In this document: piece after piece, positions 6,460 through 7,045 of the stretch
Layout: each line of letters begins with the position of its first letter
Position numbering within the stretch: position 1 is the stretch's first letter
Source: an uncultured Bacilli bacterium
GTDB lineage: Bacteria; Bacillota_I; Bacilli_A; RF39; UBA660
Length of the DNA: 7,045 nucleotides
NCBI GenBank assembly: GCA_947594675.1
Contig: CANQEF010000060.1
Span: 1-7,045, forward strand
Reading direction: 5' to 3'
Position numbers and translations under genes: made by a program
Notes under the pieces: generated by a model
Told to the model about the DNA's origin: nothing
Seen by the model: the letters and a program-made list of their open reading frames with translations, nothing else
The model's database searches: none

Positions 6460-6892
6460 ATAAAAATTTCTTCAGTTTTTCAACAGCTTTTTCTTGCATT
6501 TTAATATACTCATCAATTAAAGAGATAATTCTTTTATCAGCCTCTTTATTATTAAGGAGCTTTCTACCTTCTATTATTCCCATATTTGTTCCTTGCAATA
6601 ATAATTCTGCTAATTTAGAAGTTGAACTATCAGTAATTGTTTTCATTTGAACGGTATACCAAGTCATTACTTTATTAGCAGTGGACGTTTCATGAGGCTC
6701 TTTTGAACTATAATCTGGATAAATTTCTTCAATTTCTTCGGCTATCTTTTTATAATCATCATATTGTTTTTCTAATACTTCTTGAAATATTTTATCATCA
6801 ACTTTATCAAGAACATAATTTAAAGCATCCATTCCCATAAAACAACCTTTACTAAGCTCATCTAAAACATCGGCATTTTTTGTAATTTTCAT
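6458..6892 (-). CDS. Small four-helix-bundle protein (DUF2383/ferritin-like), function unknown
   Basis: The start is set at ATG 6892, giving 144 residues, because AAGGGAGGA (6907-6899) lies six bases upstream; an in-frame ATG at 6940 would add 16 unlikely residues. The protein is almost entirely helical, rich in Lys/Glu, and has no signal peptide or membrane segment. Features: SKGCFMGMDALNYVLDKV (14-31), a KVMTWYTVQMKTITDSSTSK stretch (74-93), LLQGTNMGIIEGRKLLN (98-114), and a C-terminal QEKAVEKLKKFL. The pattern resembles a conserved but uncharacterised Firmicutes family with a ferritin-like or DUF2383/PA2169-type four-helix fold; this is from memory. I see no convincing EXXH di-iron set, so iron storage should not be assumed. 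A possible promoter hexamer TATATT (6937-6932) lies upstream, without a good -35. Confidence 0.82.
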   Translation of the reverse strand: MKITKNADVLDELSKGCFMGMDALNYVLDKVDDKIFQEVLEKQYDDYKKIAEEIEEIYPDYSSKEPHETSTANKVMTWYTVQMKTITDSSTSKLAELLLQGTNMGIIEGRKLLNNKEADKRIISLIDEYIKMQEKAVEKLKKFL

Positions 6893-6960
6893 ACTTTTTC
6901 CTCCCTTAATAGTATTAGTAATAATAAAAAAAATATACAAATATTTAATTTTGAATGATT

Positions 6961-6990
6961 AAAATTGTGGAAAAACTCTACAATTTTTTT
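6961..6990 (+). terminator. Hairpin with T-tail between the divergent genes
   Basis: AAAATTGT (6961-6968) pairs with ACAATTTT (6980-6987). The stem continues inward by G-T, G-C and A-T pairs around an AAAAC loop, making 11 bp. Seven Ts (6984-6990) end it on the plus strand. It is placed one base before the -35 of the next promoter. No plus-strand gene lies just upstream, so it would stop rightward antisense or read-through transcripts, or leftward ones if bidirectional. Confidence 0.6.
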
Positions 6991-6991
6991 G

Positions 6992-7022
6992 TTGACAAAT
7001 CAAGACGGGGGGGGGGTATAAT
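6992..7022 (+). promoter_or_regulatory. Promoter with poly-G spacer, probably phase-variable
   Basis: Perfect -35 TTGACA (6992-6997) and perfect -10 TATAAT (7017-7022) flank a 19-bp spacer. The last ten spacer bases (7007-7016) are all G. Slipped-strand changes in the G-run would alter the spacer length; G8 would give the optimal 17 bp. The promoter reads rightward to a gene whose start is outside the window. Confidence 0.8.
7007..7016 (+). repeat. G10 homopolymer tract
   Basis: Ten consecutive Gs in a strongly AT-rich region, the longest G or C run I see in the window. It lies exactly against the -10 box. Mononucleotide G tracts of this length are typical contingency loci in bacteria. Confidence 0.9.
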
Positions 7023-7028
7023 CTTATT

Positions 7029-7045
7029 ATAAAATAAGGGAATTG
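7029..7045 (+). promoter_or_regulatory. Leader and likely ribosome binding site of a gene beyond the window
   Basis: The predicted transcript would start near 7029. AAGGGA at 7036-7041 looks like a Shine-Dalgarno sequence. The TTG at 7043 is too close to it to be the start, so the start codon is probably a few bases past the window end. Confidence 0.45.

Noticed and set aside
6893..6940. ATG at 6940 as the start of the four-helix-bundle protein.
   Set aside because: The added residues contain the ribosome binding site of ATG 6892 and do not look like part of the fold.
1..7045. CRISPR array, tRNA or rRNA genes, insertion sequences, attachment sites or a toxin-antitoxin pair.
   Set aside because: No repeat-spacer pattern, transposase, terminal repeats or RNA-gene motifs were seen in the window.
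1..7045. Mycoplasma-type genetic code (TGA as Trp).
   Set aside because: All recognised genes are full length with TGG for Trp and no internal TGA.

Overview
This window comes from a low-GC Gram-positive (Firmicutes/Bacillota) chromosome. It is very AT-rich (well under one third GC by eye) and uses strong AGGAGG-type ribosome binding sites. Its genes fit a walled, low-GC Gram-positive cell: a FemX/MurM-type peptidoglycan peptidyltransferase, a membrane-anchored GH25 muramidase, a YlmH-type S4 protein and an ArsR-controlled metal pump. The standard code fits: tryptophans are TGG and no reading frame needs TGA read through. All visible stops are TAA or TAG. I cannot assign a species; an uncultured gut-type Bacilli/Clostridia lineage would fit.

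Layout. Positions 1-2219, plus strand: the 3' end of an ABC exporter gene, a 219-residue two-membrane-segment protein of unknown function, and a FemAB-family aminoacyltransferase. All three are closely spaced and probably co-transcribed, ending at an AT-rich hairpin terminator. Positions 2314-4480: a self-contained metal-efflux operon, with a sigma-A promoter, a 12-2-12 ArsR/SmtB operator, an ArsR/SmtB repressor carrying the full zinc-type alpha-5 ligand set, and a P1B-2 heavy-metal ATPase without an N-terminal metal-binding domain. Positions 4516-5721: a membrane-anchored GH25 lysozyme with Ig-like stalk domains, possibly read through from the metal operon. Positions 5718-6892, minus strand: ylmH, convergent with the lysozyme and sharing a TTAA stop overlap, and upstream of it a small four-helix-bundle protein. 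Positions 6961-7045: a hairpin followed by a promoter reading rightward out of the window.

The most interesting signal is at the right edge. A consensus -35 (TTGACA) and a consensus -10 (TATAAT) are separated by a 19-bp spacer whose last ten bases are all G, in otherwise AT-rich DNA. This is the architecture of a slipped-strand phase-variable promoter. The gene it would switch starts beyond the window, so its identity is unknown. The second notable point is the P-type ATPase, whose near-invariant phosphorylation motif DKTGT reads DKTNT.
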